Assembly (NCBI GenBank): GCA_036365515.1
Contig: CM070873.1
Span: 45,001,657 to 45,065,656 of the forward strand
Direction: 5' to 3'
DNA: 64,000 nucleotides
DNA from: Torymus aiolomorphi
Lineage: Eukaryota; Arthropoda; Insecta; Hymenoptera; Torymidae
A program made the translations under genes and the position numbers. Shown piece after piece: positions 46,601 to 58,570 of this stretch; position 1 is the stretch's first letter, and every line of letters starts with the position of its first letter. The notes under the pieces were generated by a model. The model was not told the origin of the DNA, did no database searches, and saw nothing but the letters and a program-made list of their open reading frames with translations.

Positions 46601-48345
46601 GTTGCTTTGAGATCGGGTTGGACCCAAAACCGATTGTCCAACAGGAAAGTAAGAAATCGACTTTGGGGTGCTATTAATTGTGTTTTATTTAGTAAAACGG
46701 TAAGTAGAAAATTTAAAACTGTGGCAACCGTTGAGGCTAATATGTTGCTAATTTATAATTCCCGCAAAATTGTAATTTTTTGCTTCAAGATAGGCCAGGT
46801 TTGGGGTCCAAAAATCGATATAAACGCAAGAAAACATGTTTTTGGACGCTGTAAAAGGTGTTTTATTTCGTAAAATGGTAAGCAACAAATTCATAGCCGT
46901 GCAGAATGTTGTCTTTAACATGTTGCTAAGTTGTGCACAATAGGCTAGATCCCGGAGTCGAAAGTCGATCGAAAACGCAAAAAAAACGTAATTTTTTCGC
47001 TGTAATGGGGTTTTATTCAGTAAATCGGTCAGCAACAAATTTATAACTGTGTTATAACTGTGCGGAATGTTGTTATTAATATGTTCCTAATTTTTAAGGC
47101 TATTCCCGAATTTGTTGCTACAAAACAGGCTAGATCCTGGAGTCGAAGGTCGATCGAAAACGCAAAAAAAAACTGTTTTGGACGCCGTTCATGGATTTTA
47201 TTTAGTGAATCGGTTAGCAAAAATTCAAAATTGGGCAAAATTTTGTGGTTGATATGTTGCTAAGCTGTTACGCTTTTTCTGAATTTGTTGCTTCAAGATA
47301 GACTAAATCCCGGAGTCGGAAGTCGATCAGAACCGCAAGAAAACGTGTTTTGGACTTCGTAAATGGTGTTTCATTTCGTAAAACAGTAAGCAACAAATTC
47401 ATAACTGTACAGAATGTTGCCTTTAACATGTTGCTAAGTTGTTACAGTATTTCTGAATTAGTTGCTTTACAATATGCTAGATTCTGGAGTCGGAAGTCGA
47501 TCGAAAACGCAAAAAAATGTGTTTTGGTCGCTGTAATGGGGTTCTATTTAGTAAATCGGTGAGCGACAAATTTATAACTGTGCGGCATGTTGTTATTAAT
47601 ATGTTTCTAATTTTTAAGACTATTTTCGAATTTGTTGCTACAAAAGGGGCTAGATCCCGGAGTCGAAGGTCGACCAAAAACGCGTTTTGAACGTCGTAAA
47701 TAGGGTTTTATTTCGTAAAACAGTAAGCAACAAATTCATAACTGTACAGAATGTTGTCTTTAACATGTTGTTAAGCTATTACGGTATTCCTGAATTTGAT
47801 GCTTCACAATAGGCTAGATCCGGGAATCGAAGTCGATCGAAAACGCAGAAAAATGTGTTTTGGTCGCTGTAATGGGGTTTTATTTAGTAAATCGGTAAGC
47901 AGCAAATTTATAACTGTGCGGCATGTCGTTATTAATATAATTCTAATTTTTAAGACTATTTTCGAATTTGTTGCTACAAAAGAGGCTAGATCCCGGAGTC
48001 GAAAGTCGATTGAAAATACAATAAAGACCTGTTTTGGACGCCGTTAATGGGTTTTATTTAGTAAATCGGTTAGCAAAAAATTCAAACCTGTGCAAAATTT
48101 TGTGGTTGGTATGTTGCTAAGCTGTTACGCTTTTTCCGAATTTGATGCTTCAAGATAGACTAGATCCCGGAGCCGAAAATCGATCAAAAACGCAAGAAAA
48201 TGTGTTTTGGACGTCGTAAATGGTCTTTTATTTCGTAAAACGGTAAGCAACAAATTCATAACTGTACAGAATGTTGTCTTTAACATGTTGATAAGTTATT
48301 ACAGTATTCCTGAATTTGATGCTTCACAATGGACAAGATCCGGGA
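46600..48345. repeat. About 170 bp tandem units in the centre of the foldback element
   Basis: A GGCTAGATCCCGGAGTCGAA block recurs roughly every 155-185 bp (near 46943, 47129, 47476, 47650, 47812, 47985 and 48160). Each is followed by GTCGATCGAAAACGCAA, a TGTTTTGG block and GCAACAAATTCATAACTGT. About ten diverged copies are present, with no coding function. Confidence 0.75.
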
Positions 48346-50173
48346 GTACACTGGCGAAGAGGAGTACCCTGGAAACGGGTCGCTGAAGGCTTTTTTGAAA
48401 TTATCACTCCGACCATCGTGCAGCAACAAATTAGCAACAAAATATGCCCACTGTCCGAAGTCGCTAAGGCAAAAACTCGCAAAGATACCGGAAAGTGATC
48501 TGCTAGCTTAATATTAATCTAGCAGATCGCTTGTTTCTCGGAAACGGCAGGAGCAACAAAATCGGGATTGGCGTAACAAATTAGCAACAAATTAGCAACA
48601 AAATACTCCGTGTTTGTTTTAACGAATAATCGATTTTTTCCGATTCCTGAAGTCAATGGCGAAGACGAGTACCCTGGAAACGGGTCGCTGAAGGCTTTTT
48701 TGAAATTTTCACTCCGACCATCGTGCAGCAACAAATTAGCAACAAAATATGCCCACTGTCCGAAGTCGCTAAGGCAAAAACTCGCAAAGATACCGGAAAG
48801 TGATCTGCTAGCTTAATATTAATCTAGCAGGTCGCTTGTTTTTCGGAAACGGCAGGAGCAACAAAATCGGGATTGGCGTAACAAATTAGCAACAAATTAG
48901 CAACAAAATGCTCCGTGTTTGTTTTAACGAATAATCGATTTTTTCCGATTCCTGAAGTCAATGGCGAAGACGAGTACTCTGGAAACGGGTCGCTGAAGGC
49001 TTTTTTGAAATTTTCACTCCGACCATCGTGCAGCAACAAATTAGCAACAAAATATGCCCACTGTCCGAAGTCGCTAAGGCGAAAACTCGCAAAGATACCG
49101 GAAAGTGATCTGCTAGCTTAATATTAATCTAGCAGATCGCTTGTTTCTCGGAAACGGCAGGAGCAACAAAATCGGGATTGGCGTAACAAATTAGCAACAA
49201 ATTAGCAACAAAATGCTCCGTGTTTGTTTTAACGAATAATCGATTTTTTCCGATTCCTGAAGTCAATGGCGAAGACGAGTACCCTGGAAACGGGTCGCTG
49301 AAGGCTTTTTTGAAATTTTCACTCCGACCATCGTGCAGCAACAAATTAGCAACAAAATATGCCCACTGTCCGAAGTCGCTAAGGCAAAAACTCGCAAAGA
49401 TACCGGAAAGTGATCTGCTAGCTTAATATTAATCTAGCAGATCGCTTGTTTCTCGGAAACGGCAGGAGCAACAAAATCGGGATTGGCGTAACAAATTAGC
49501 AACAAATTAGCAACAAAATACTCCGTGTTTGTTTTAACGAATAATCGATTTTTTCCTATTTCTGAAGTCAATGGCGAAGACGAGTACCCTGGAAACGGGT
49601 CGCTGAAGGCTTTTTTGAAATTTTCACTCCGACCATCGTGCAGCAACAAATTAGCAACAAAATATGCCCACTGTCTGAAGTCGCTAAGGCAAAAACTCGC
49701 AAAGATACCGGAAAGTGATCTGCTAGCTTAATATTAATCTAGCAGATCGCTTGTTTCTCGGAAACGGCAGGAGCAACAAAATCGGGATTGGCGTAGCAAA
49801 TTAGCAACAAATTAGCAACAAAATGCTCCGTGTTTGTTTTAACGAATAATCGATTTTTTCCGATTCCTGAAGTCAATGGCGAAGACGAGTACTCTGGAAA
49901 CGGATCGCTGAAGGCTTTTTTGAAATTTTCACTCCGACCATCGTGCAGCAACAAATTAGCAACAAAATATGCCCACTGTCCGAAGTCGCTAAGGCAAAAA
50001 CTCGCAAAGATACCGGAAAGTGATCTGCTAGCTTAATATTAATCTAGCAGATCGCTTGTTTCTCGGAAACGGCAGGAGCAACAAAATCGGGATTGGCGTA
50101 ACAAATTAGCAACAAGTTAGCAACAAATTATGGTATAGTTTATAAGCCCGGGTCATAAAAGTGATCTGCTAGC
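48345..50173. repeat. 305 bp tandem units, right arm of the foldback element
   Basis: Six units in the opposite orientation to the left arm, spaced exactly 305 bp (for example GAAGACGAGTACCCTGG near 48660, 48965, 49270, 49575 and 49880). Each unit is open in one frame on both strands (68 and 71 codons), a by-product of near identity. Because 305 is not a multiple of three, the frames cannot run on. Confidence 0.92.
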
Positions 50174-50236
50174 TTAATAGACGTCCGGGAGCCACCCAAT
50201 ACAAGCCATAGCGCGATTGAAGTATAGATTGGATAT

Positions 50237-50455
50237 GCAGAACCTCGAGGTTTCTCGGATATACCGTAACTCGACGTTGGAAGTGTGAGACTTCCAACTT
50301 GGAGATTCAGTTTTCCTCCAGCGCGCGCGTTCGCCCGGCAGCCAATCCCCGCCCGCGCTTCGGATCGCCAACTCCGCCCCTTTACACCTATCTCTAAGTT
50401 GGAGCTCTCAGACTTCCAACGTCAAGTTACGATATATCCGAGAAATGTGAGGTTC
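50237..50455. mobile_element. MITE with TIRs of about 62 bp
   Basis: AACCTCGAGGTTTCTCGGAT from about 50240 is matched in reverse complement by sequence ending GAGGTTC near 50455, with GACGTTGGAAGT and ACTTCCAACGTC blocks facing each other. The centre is GC-rich (GCGCGCGCG). The element is 219 bp and non-coding. Confidence 0.75.
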
Positions 50456-50504
50456 GTTACGTCCAGCTCAAGGTGCGGGCACTCCAATTCGGCACTAAGT
50501 AAAT

Positions 50505-50822
50505 GTGAAAATTAATATTTACAAACACCGAGACTTTTTGACATTAGCGCCATCCAATACTGGAGTTATTTCCATACCACTTTTCTTTCCGTGTGGGCAC
50601 GGCAAAGGAGCTGTAGATGGTGTGGGGGGACTTATAAAGCATTATGCTACTTCGCATAATCTTCTAGAGCCCCTTGAAGAAGCTGTTCAAAACGCAAATG
50701 ATTTTGCAATACATGTTCAAAAATATACTGATGCTATTAAAATAATACATTTACGAGATGTTGAAATAGAACAATTCAGAAAACCGCTGCCAATACATTG
50801 GCACTTAGCTTCCTCAAAATAA
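50505..50822 (+). pseudogene. Fragment of an unknown repeated protein (GHGKGAVDGVGG motif)
   Basis: The frame contains PCGHGKGAVDGVGG near 50592-50633, followed by a helical region (EEAVQNANDFAIHVQKY, DAIKIIHLRDVEIEQF), and stops at TAA 50820-50822. I recognise the HGK-x-DG-x-GG block from uncharacterised multicopy insect and cnidarian proteins, but know no function. A matching upstream half (SDG motif) lies at 44.0 kb across the foldback element, and a possible C-terminal piece at 52.46 kb across hairpin-family repeats. Confidence 0.5.
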
Positions 50823-50999
50823 TGTATTTATTCATTTTTTTTTAAATTTTTTATAACAATAATTAATTGTATCATACCCAATTTTCTTTATGAATATTCG
50901 TAATAAATTAATATATATTTTTCGAAAATTCATTCTTGTTACTCTTTTTCTCGTGCGACAACCCGATATTTTTATAAATCAATTTTTTCAAAATATTAT

Positions 51000-51509
<510 letters not shown>

Positions 51510-51639
51510 AATTTCAATGTTCAAAAAAAGTATGGTGCAAAACCGATTTCGCTTGTTTTAAGAGCTATCCAAAATCTACCTCCACAAGGAATTTTGAAGA
51601 AATTACGACAATTTTCCCTCCGGAATCGTTGGACATACA

Positions 51640-52275
51640 AAGCTCATTTTTTTCATTTTTCATGTTTTACGTTTTAGTTAATAACCAAAGAACCGTGATA
51701 GCTAGAAACTTTTTTTTTAGAAAATGTAGGTATTTTAATTCTCTTTTAAATGCTACCTATCCTATTCTGATACATACAGCCGTTCTCGAGAAATTACGAT
51801 TCGAAAAAGAGGTTACAAAAATTTTAACCTCAAAAATCTCTTAAATTTATGAACCAATCATCTATCCCAAAGAAAGGTGCAGGTGGCAACCAAAAATCTA
51901 CGTCTACAAGGAATTTTGAAGCGATTAACACAATTTTACTCCCGTAAATTGTCGCCACCTAAAACACGTTTTTTTCATTTTTTAATTTTTTTCTCAAAAA
52001 CTAACCAACAGAATGGATTCAATTTTATACAGATTATAGCTATTCATAATCTCCATTATCATGATTTTTCTCAAAAAAATTGACCATTTAGTTTGGGGGT
52101 TATAAGCGTTTAAAAAAAAAACACGTTTTTGTTAATAACAAAATAACCGCAATAGCTAGAGAATTTTTTTCTTTTTTTTAAATTATAGGTTTTTTTACGC
52201 TCTTTCGAATGCTACCCATCCGATTCAAAAATTTAAAATCGACCGCGTAGATCCGAAAATAAAGCGGTATACACA

Positions 52276-52332
<57 letters not shown>

Positions 52333-52439
52333 TTTCTAAAATCATGTGACACAAACTTCTAACACCTTTATTCATGTTTCTAGAGCAATTTAAAGAAAAT
52401 TAAAATTTTACTATTACAAAGCTTCCTCTATGAGGAAGC
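51640..52439. repeat. CA-hairpin repeat copy with (CA)n at 52270-52331
   Basis: GAACCGTGATAGCTAGA near 51690 and GCCGTTCTCGAGAAATTACG near 51780 repeat the family blocks. A partial second copy (GTTAATAACAAAATAACCGC near 52129) follows. The CA tract ends near 52331, and 90 bp later the hairpin GCTTCCTCTATGAGGAAGC closes the copy at 52421-52439. Confidence 0.75.
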
Positions 52440-52461
52440 AAAAGAAAAAAATATTGATTGA

Positions 52462-52668
52462 CTTACAACTCCAAAGTATCCTGGAATACAAAAAACTCAT
52501 ATATGGGTTAAAAAAACATGTGATGATAAAGTACATTGTTTAACAGCAAAGACCGATGATCGTCCGCTTACTGAATTAAGAACAATGAAGCAGAAAAACA
52601 AAGGTAGTAAAATAGGTATAAAAATAAAAAAAAGGTATAAAAATAAAAAATCTAAAAGACGAAAATAA
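52462..52668 (+). pseudogene. Small open frame with Lys-rich tail, possible C-terminal fragment
   Basis: A 68-codon frame without a start ATG contains TPKYPGIQKTHIWVKK and AKTDDRPLTELRT, then a basic tail and TAA at 52666. Codon use and composition look protein-like, compared with the surrounding repeats. It begins about 20 bp after a terminal hairpin. It could be the C-terminus of the protein fragmented at 44.0 and 50.6 kb, but I cannot confirm this. Confidence 0.35.
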
Positions 52669-52669
52669 A

Positions 52670-53220
52670 AAATAAATACATACTTATGTGTACCTGTATA
52701 TTACATACGCACAAAGATAAATACCTTTATATTGACTCTAATATCTTTGACTATACATATGCGTTAAGCGTGAAAAATTTGTTTCTGTGTTATTTCATTA
52801 GTGATCGCTATCCCAGTGCAAATGTTCTGAATCTCACAAATACATCTATATAGTTATTTAGGGCCTCTATCACGACATACGAAAATTGTGCAAAAAAAAA
52901 ATTGGGGTTTTCGAGAAAAACGCATTTTTCTAAAAAGTGCATTTTTCAGTAAAAAGTGCATAACTCGTGCATTTTTTATTTTTTGTTTTTTTTTTAATAA
53001 CATAGAGAACGTGAAAGAGGGCTCAAAACTGAGTAAAATTATCTGTTACACGCTTAAAAGCATAGAAAACTTGTGAAACAGTAGCCGTTTGAAAATTACA
53101 TTGAAAAATTTTTTTTCTAAGTAAGAATTTTCTCGGAATTTTTCGGTATCGCTGAACGCATGAAATTTTGATAAAACAAAAAAATAAAAAAATACGTGTC
53201 AAATAATTTTTGGAGAAGAA
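52670..53220. other. AT-rich non-coding stretch
   Basis: No gene or repeat end was recognised. Confidence 0.35.
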
Positions 53221-54985
53221 CATGAATAGTTTCATTCCAAAATGATCGGTGACATAGGCATACGCGGACCACCTGATTTGAGATGGATTCGGCCTAATAT
53301 CAAACTTAAGGAATTTTGTAGAGATACCATTTCTTGACAAGCGTCGCTCATGGCAATGTACTCTGCTTGACAGGTTTATAAAGCCATGTACCACTGTTTG
53401 TGCGTTTTCCATACAGCTTGATTACGAATCCACTTGTTGTTATTAAGCCTTTGCTGTCAGCAAAGCTTGCGTCAGAAAAACCTTATAAATCATCACGTTT
53501 TCCTTCAAACATCAGTCCAAGACTTTTAGTGTATTTAAGGTATCGACAAACTCGTTTGACCATTTTCCATTCTTCATCAGTCGGGCTAATTTGGTATCTA
53601 CTTAGAACGTTCACAGCATATGCTACATCAGGACGAGCAGTATTCGCAAAATATAAAAGAGAACCTACAACTTCTCTGTAAAGGCTCTTTGTTTCGGCTG
53701 ATGTGACTTCGATCTTATTTGCATCTTCTTCTCTTTCTTGCCTCTCTCGGTTAACCACCTGGCTAGTTACTATAGGCATTCCCTGAGGATGCATCTCGCT
53801 GTATCCAAAACGTTTTAACAGTTTATCAATGTAGCTTACGAGTGTAAGTTTCATTGTACGATTTTGTCTGTCTCTATATATCTCAATACCAAGAAAGCTC
53901 TTAGGCTCTCCCATGTCAGACATTTTAAACTCCAACTTAAGCTTCAATTTAATTTCATCTAGCTTGTTTATGTCATTGCTGGCTATCAGTATGTCATCGA
54001 CATATAATAAGTAGCAACAGGTATTTCTCGTTATTTCGCTAAGTAAATAAACAAGGTTCAGAGTCGTGGGATTTCAATTCAAGTTTTGATGTAGCTTGAG
54101 TGAATTTTTCATGCCATCTTTTCGGGCTTACTTTCAAACCATACAATGCACGTTCTATTTTACAGATTTTTTCTCGTTGGGTTGGGTTTTTTGTGAAGCA
54201 TCAATACCTTCAGATATTTCCATGTATATTTCGCTATCAATTGTCCCATTCAGAAAAGCTGTTTTAACGTCAAGCTGGCATACTTCTAGATCGAACTTGT
54301 TTATGATAGCTAGAGTTAATCTAATTAACGGTAGGCGTGAAACTGGTGCATACGTTTCAATTAATTCATATGAGTTTTTATCTTTGAAACCTCTTATTAC
54401 TAGTCGGGCTTTGTATTTGATTTCCTTTTCTAATCCAACTTTCCTCTTTAAAACCCATCTTGAGTTAATGATATTAGGCTTTCTCCCTTCTGAACTTGAT
54501 GGCCTGTCAACTATTTTCCAAACTTTATTTTTCTTAATTGACTCCAGTTCAGCTCTAACGGCTTTTTCCCCATTCAAGCTTATTTTCAGTACTCATAGCC
54601 TCTGTATGAGCCTGGATCATTTTGAACAGTGGCCAGAAGTGCGCATTGTTTGTCGTTTTCGATCAAGTTCAGATCTAATTCAAGCTCATGTGACTCTATC
54701 GGTTTTTCGACCACTTTTTCATTCCTTGGGCGACCTCTTTTCCGTTTTTCTTCCTCCGTTTCAGAGATGAAAATCTCATCCTCTTTGTCGAACTCTAAAA
54801 CCAAGTTTGAGGATCTTGATTTTCCAGCGGATTTGCCCAGTCTTTCATGCTACGTTTGTTGTATTTGTCGCCAAATACAATTTTTTAATCAAATCGAACA
54901 TCTCGGCTTTCGTAGTATCTTCCTTCTTCAGATTTCAAGAATAAGTACTCTGTTGGCTTGTAACCAATAAGTAAATTTTCTTAGT
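53220..54985 (-). pseudogene. Ty1/copia pol relic, several breaks
   Basis: Read leftward, it starts with an integrase C-terminal segment (GYKPTEYLFLKS near 54950) and an acidic linker (54804-54586). The reverse transcriptase N-terminus follows (54577-54155, with KARLVIRGFKD and LDVKTAFLNG). The catalytic YVDD is near 53995-54005. The connection region spans 53947-53483 (LGIEIYRD, ARPDVAYAVNVLSRY), and an RNase H start (SDASFADS) lies near 53450. Frame changes or stops occur near 54580, 54150, 54020-53950, 53480 and 53375. The copy is much older than the copia element at the left edge. Confidence 0.88.
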
Positions 54986-54989
54986 CTTT

Positions 54990-55125
54990 TTTTAAATCGT
55001 AATTTCTCGAGAACAGCTCTATGTATCTGAATAAGATGGGTAGCATTCGAAAGATAATTATAATACCTTTATTTAAAAAAAAATGTTCTAACTATCATGG
55101 TTCTTTTGTTATTAACAAAAGCAGA
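54990..55125 (-). repeat. Reversed copy of the CA-hairpin family block
   Basis: CGTAATTTCTCGAGAACAGC near 54997 through GGTTCTTTTGTTATTAAC near 55099 is the reverse complement of the 41.04-41.16 kb block. Confidence 0.65.
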
Positions 55126-55231
55126 CGACGGTCCGTATTAGTGATACTTTTTAACTAAGGATTATTAACAAATAATACATCCAACCGAGTAATTTATGGG
55201 ATAAATTGTCTTTTTACTGTTTCTTGTAATA

Positions 55232-56662
55232 CACTGAGAAAAGGATATTATTATATAGTTAACATATATTGTAACTGTTAGCATACGTATTTTTAATTAT
55301 GGCGAATTGTACATACGTTAACAAGTAATGTATGAGCTATTATGACAATTGTGCGCGTATGTTAATATCAAAATGTCATATTGTAACAGTTACAATATAA
55401 AAAATTTGCCCACAAATGTATTTTTAATAATGTGACTACGGGCGGATCTAATACGGTGGTTTAGGAGTTTGGGGTAGCCGATGATGATGTCGATAAGGTG
55501 CGCTCCCTAGTTTTTTGCCTCTAGGTGTTGAAACGCATCGAATGCGTCGTCTGGGTCTTTCAGGTGGCCGATGATGAAGTCTAGGTGGTGCGCTCCGTAG
55601 CTTTTTGCGTTTAGATATCAGAGCTTATCTAATACGCGGTCCAGATGTTCAGGGTAGCCGATGACGAAGTCTAGGTGGTGCGCTCTGTAGTTTTTACTTC
55701 TAGGTGTAGGAACGTATCGAAAAGGTCGTGGACGATGAAAACTACGGAGCGTAAATCCTAGACTCCATCATCGGCTACACCGAACACCTATACCATGCAT
55801 TGAATGCAGTGCAATACTTAGACGCAAAAACTATGGAGCGCACCACCTGGACTCTATCATCGTCCACCCCAAACACCTAGACGGTGCGTTGAATGATTTC
55901 CAACACCTAGAGCCAAAAACCTACGGTGCGCACTACCTAGACTCCATCATCGGCTACACCGAACACCTAGACCATGCATTGAATGCAGTGCAATACCTAG
56001 ACGCAAAAACTACGGAGCGGACCACCTAGATTCCATCATCGTCCACCCCGAACAGCTAGACGATGCATTGGATGATTTCCAACACCTAGAGCCAAAAACC
56101 TACGGTGCGCACTACCTAGACTCCGTCATCGGCTACACCGAACACCTAGACCATGCATTGAATGTATTGCAATATCTAGAAGCAAAAAACTACGGAGCGC
56201 ACCACCTGGACTCCATCATCGTCCACCCCGAACACCTTGGACGATGCATTGGATGATTTCCAACATCTAGAGGCAAAAATCTACAGAGCGCACAACGTAG
56301 ACTCCGGCATCGGCCACCTCGAACACCTAGACGACGCATTCAATAATTTACAACACCTATAGTCAAAAATATATGGTGCGCACCACCTAGACTCCGTCAT
56401 CGGCTACCCTATACACCTAGAACACGCATTATGCGTGTCCTGAGACCAAACGCAAAAAGCGACGAAGAGCGCCATCTTACCAGGTCATTGGTTATCCCGA
56501 GCAACTCTCGCTCTACTACATCCACTTATTCAAATGTCATATTGTAACTGTTACAATATCGACGTTTATTATAAAGCTGCCATAACTTTCACACAACTGA
56601 CTTTGGTAAGATTGATCCTATCGTACGTATACGTTACTATTAACTATATTCTTTTCTCAGTG
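55232..56662. mobile_element. TIR element (1.43 kb) carrying a minisatellite array
   Basis: CACTGAGAAAAG at 55232 and CTTTTCTCAGTG ending at 56662 are exact inverted ends, continuing imperfectly (ATATAGTTAA blocks). A TA lies outside each end. ATTGTAACAGTTACAAT palindromes lie inside at about 55380 and 56545. No transposase is encoded. CACTG termini recall CACTA-type elements, but the superfamily is uncertain. A lone CACTGAGAAAATAG also occurs near 34240. Confidence 0.7.
55440..56430. repeat. 90 bp minisatellite with 180 bp higher-order pattern, part inverted
   Basis: From about 55740 the blocks GGAGCGCACCACCTGGACTC and GGTGCGCACTACCTAGACTC alternate every 90 bp, giving a 180 bp higher-order unit (for example CTACGGTGCGC at 55921 and 56101). 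At 55480-55730 related units run in reverse orientation. The 90 bp length is 30 codons, and some copies read YGAHHLDSII and EHLDHALN in frame, but single-base deletions (for example near 55829) break the frame between copies. Confidence 0.8.
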
Positions 56663-58570
56663 TAGCCATTTATTATTTCTAAGGTTAGAACGTTTTTCTT
56701 ACATCGGAAATTCCAAAAAGAGCACAAAATACGGACAGACACACTACTAAGAACAAGTACCCTATGTGTGAAATTTCACAAAGAAAATAATTTGAAGTAA
56801 AAGTTATTTAGCAATTTTAAAAGGTTTTGACGATAATATTACAAGTAATTATTTTATTTATTTTTCACACATAATTTAAAAGAAAAATACTACATATTAC
56901 TTTATTCATATTTTATACATAATTTAAAAATTAGTACTTTTTAATCTTCATAAATGAATTTATTTATAATTATGTAATAAATTGTTGCAAAAATTATAAA
57001 TTTTGTTATTAAAAATTCATTAAAGGAATATCAGCAAATTAATTTTAAAGAAGCTGCGGGCCAATGAATTGGCAGCGGTTTTTTTCATTACTGCACCTAT
57101 GCCTTACTGTGTATGTGTGTGTATGTCGCTAAGAGACGTTAGAAAACTGTATAGATTAGCTGATCTACTTTCAAAAATTTATTCACTAAACACAGACAGT
57201 TTCATTATCAGATGAGTGTTGCAGTGAGCATCATTATATCCTGGAGATAACCTAAAATATAATGATTTTATTTGACCAGAAATTAATTAGTTTCTGACCA
57301 GAAACTGTCGCCAGTACACGAAGTTTCTGGCCAGAATTTTCACCATAAGCTCTTCAATATTCAATAGTCGACTAGAAAGTCGACTTTTGGTTAATTTTCT
57401 ACCAGGTACAAGATCCCTCTGCGTTTTTATTCTTTGATTATTTTTCTATTAAAGTAAAGGTTTTTTAACTTTATTTCTACTTTTCTTGTACGGGATTTTT
57501 ATGTTTAAAGATCACATAACCTCAATCTTCCCTATGTTAAAAACTCGTTTTTCAAGAATTCTTTTCTCTAAAAATGCGCGATAAAAAATACTGAAAAATT
57601 CATGTAATTTTCTTTGAAATTAAGAAATAACATAAAAATTCTAAATTGTTGGCTGCATTTTTGCGTAGGAGAGTCCTAGAGCATATCTTTGATCTTTTAA
57701 AGCAGGTTGATGACTTTCGAAAAAGATTGTCGACATGGAGTTACTGATTTATTCACTGATTCGTGTATCTCAAATGGATTCCATCCGTGTCAAAGATGGC
57801 GGAATTTCAACGCGCTCATTCCACCGTGACCCAACAAACAAAATAAACACAGAAATTCGCAAAATTTTTCTTACGTTAATTGAAAAAAAAAAAAAAATCA
57901 TTTACCATTAATTAACTTTTCGCCCCGTTGAAGTTCTTTTGAACGGGACTTTCGACGGGAGACGGCGAAACGGTAATTTGTATAATAGCAGAGGAGCATT
58001 GAAAGCGTTGAGTGATTTCCTTGCCACTCCGTATCGAGTTTCAAACGTTCTGTCGTAATTTATACTGAAGCGCCGTTCGATTGACTTGTACATATAGCAC
58101 TTTGAGATGATTAGCGAATTTTTTCGCTAATTGGTATTGCATTTACTTTTAGTTGGGATTCTCATTAAAATCTTCATTATTATTAATTTCTCAACATCGA
58201 AATTTTATTTTCTACGTTATATTTAATACTTATAACATTAGCTATAACATACTATGTAATCTTGCTACCAATCAAATCATTAGGTAACTATTCACAAGGA
58301 AATCCGATATTAATTGCAATCCCTACGTACACCAATTAAAACTACTTGCACGCAAACGCAAACCACCCTATTTCAATCAGCCACCTCAATCATGTCAATA
58401 TCATCCGGAAACCCGACAAATCTCCTCTCCTCATCGTATATCTCTTACCTTTCCACGTCGAGTCGCTACCACCTACCGTCAAAGCCAAAAAGACCGATCG
58501 GTACGCGCTCTCGACGACTCAGCGCTAATTGGCGAACTTGCAAGACGCTTACGTCGCTTTATCAGACCCT
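56663..58570. other. Non-coding stretch, likely host DNA
   Basis: There are no coding frames or clear element ends. TTTCTGACCAGAAA and TTTCTGGCCAGAA repeats occur at about 57285-57340. The part at 57900-58100 is GC-richer and looks unique. Confidence 0.4.

Larger units (their letters stand above)
44123..50184. mobile_element. FB-like foldback element, 6.06 kb, 9 bp TSD
   Basis: The two ends are inverted copies starting ACGTCTATTAAGCTAGCAG, and both arms continue into the same sequence (ATCACTTTTATGACCCGGGC and beyond). The direct repeat CCGGGAGCC flanks the element (44114-44122 and 50185-50193). The arms are built of 305 bp tandem units: about three on the left and six on the right, in opposite orientation. 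The middle (45170-48340) holds related, more diverged units. No transposase is visible. Drosophila FB elements, related to Mutator-like NOF, also have long internally repetitive inverted arms and 9 bp target duplications, so a MULE-type mechanism is inferred. Confidence 0.85.

Noticed and set aside
44271..50036. Repeated 68- and 71-residue frames on both strands as a gene family
   Set aside because: They recur only because the 305 bp units are nearly identical. They lie on opposite strands of the same bases, and the period is not a multiple of three. Kept only as a point to test.
54096..54770. A 224-residue plus-strand frame at 54.1-54.8 kb
   Set aside because: It is the antisense shadow of the copia reverse transcriptase region on the minus strand.
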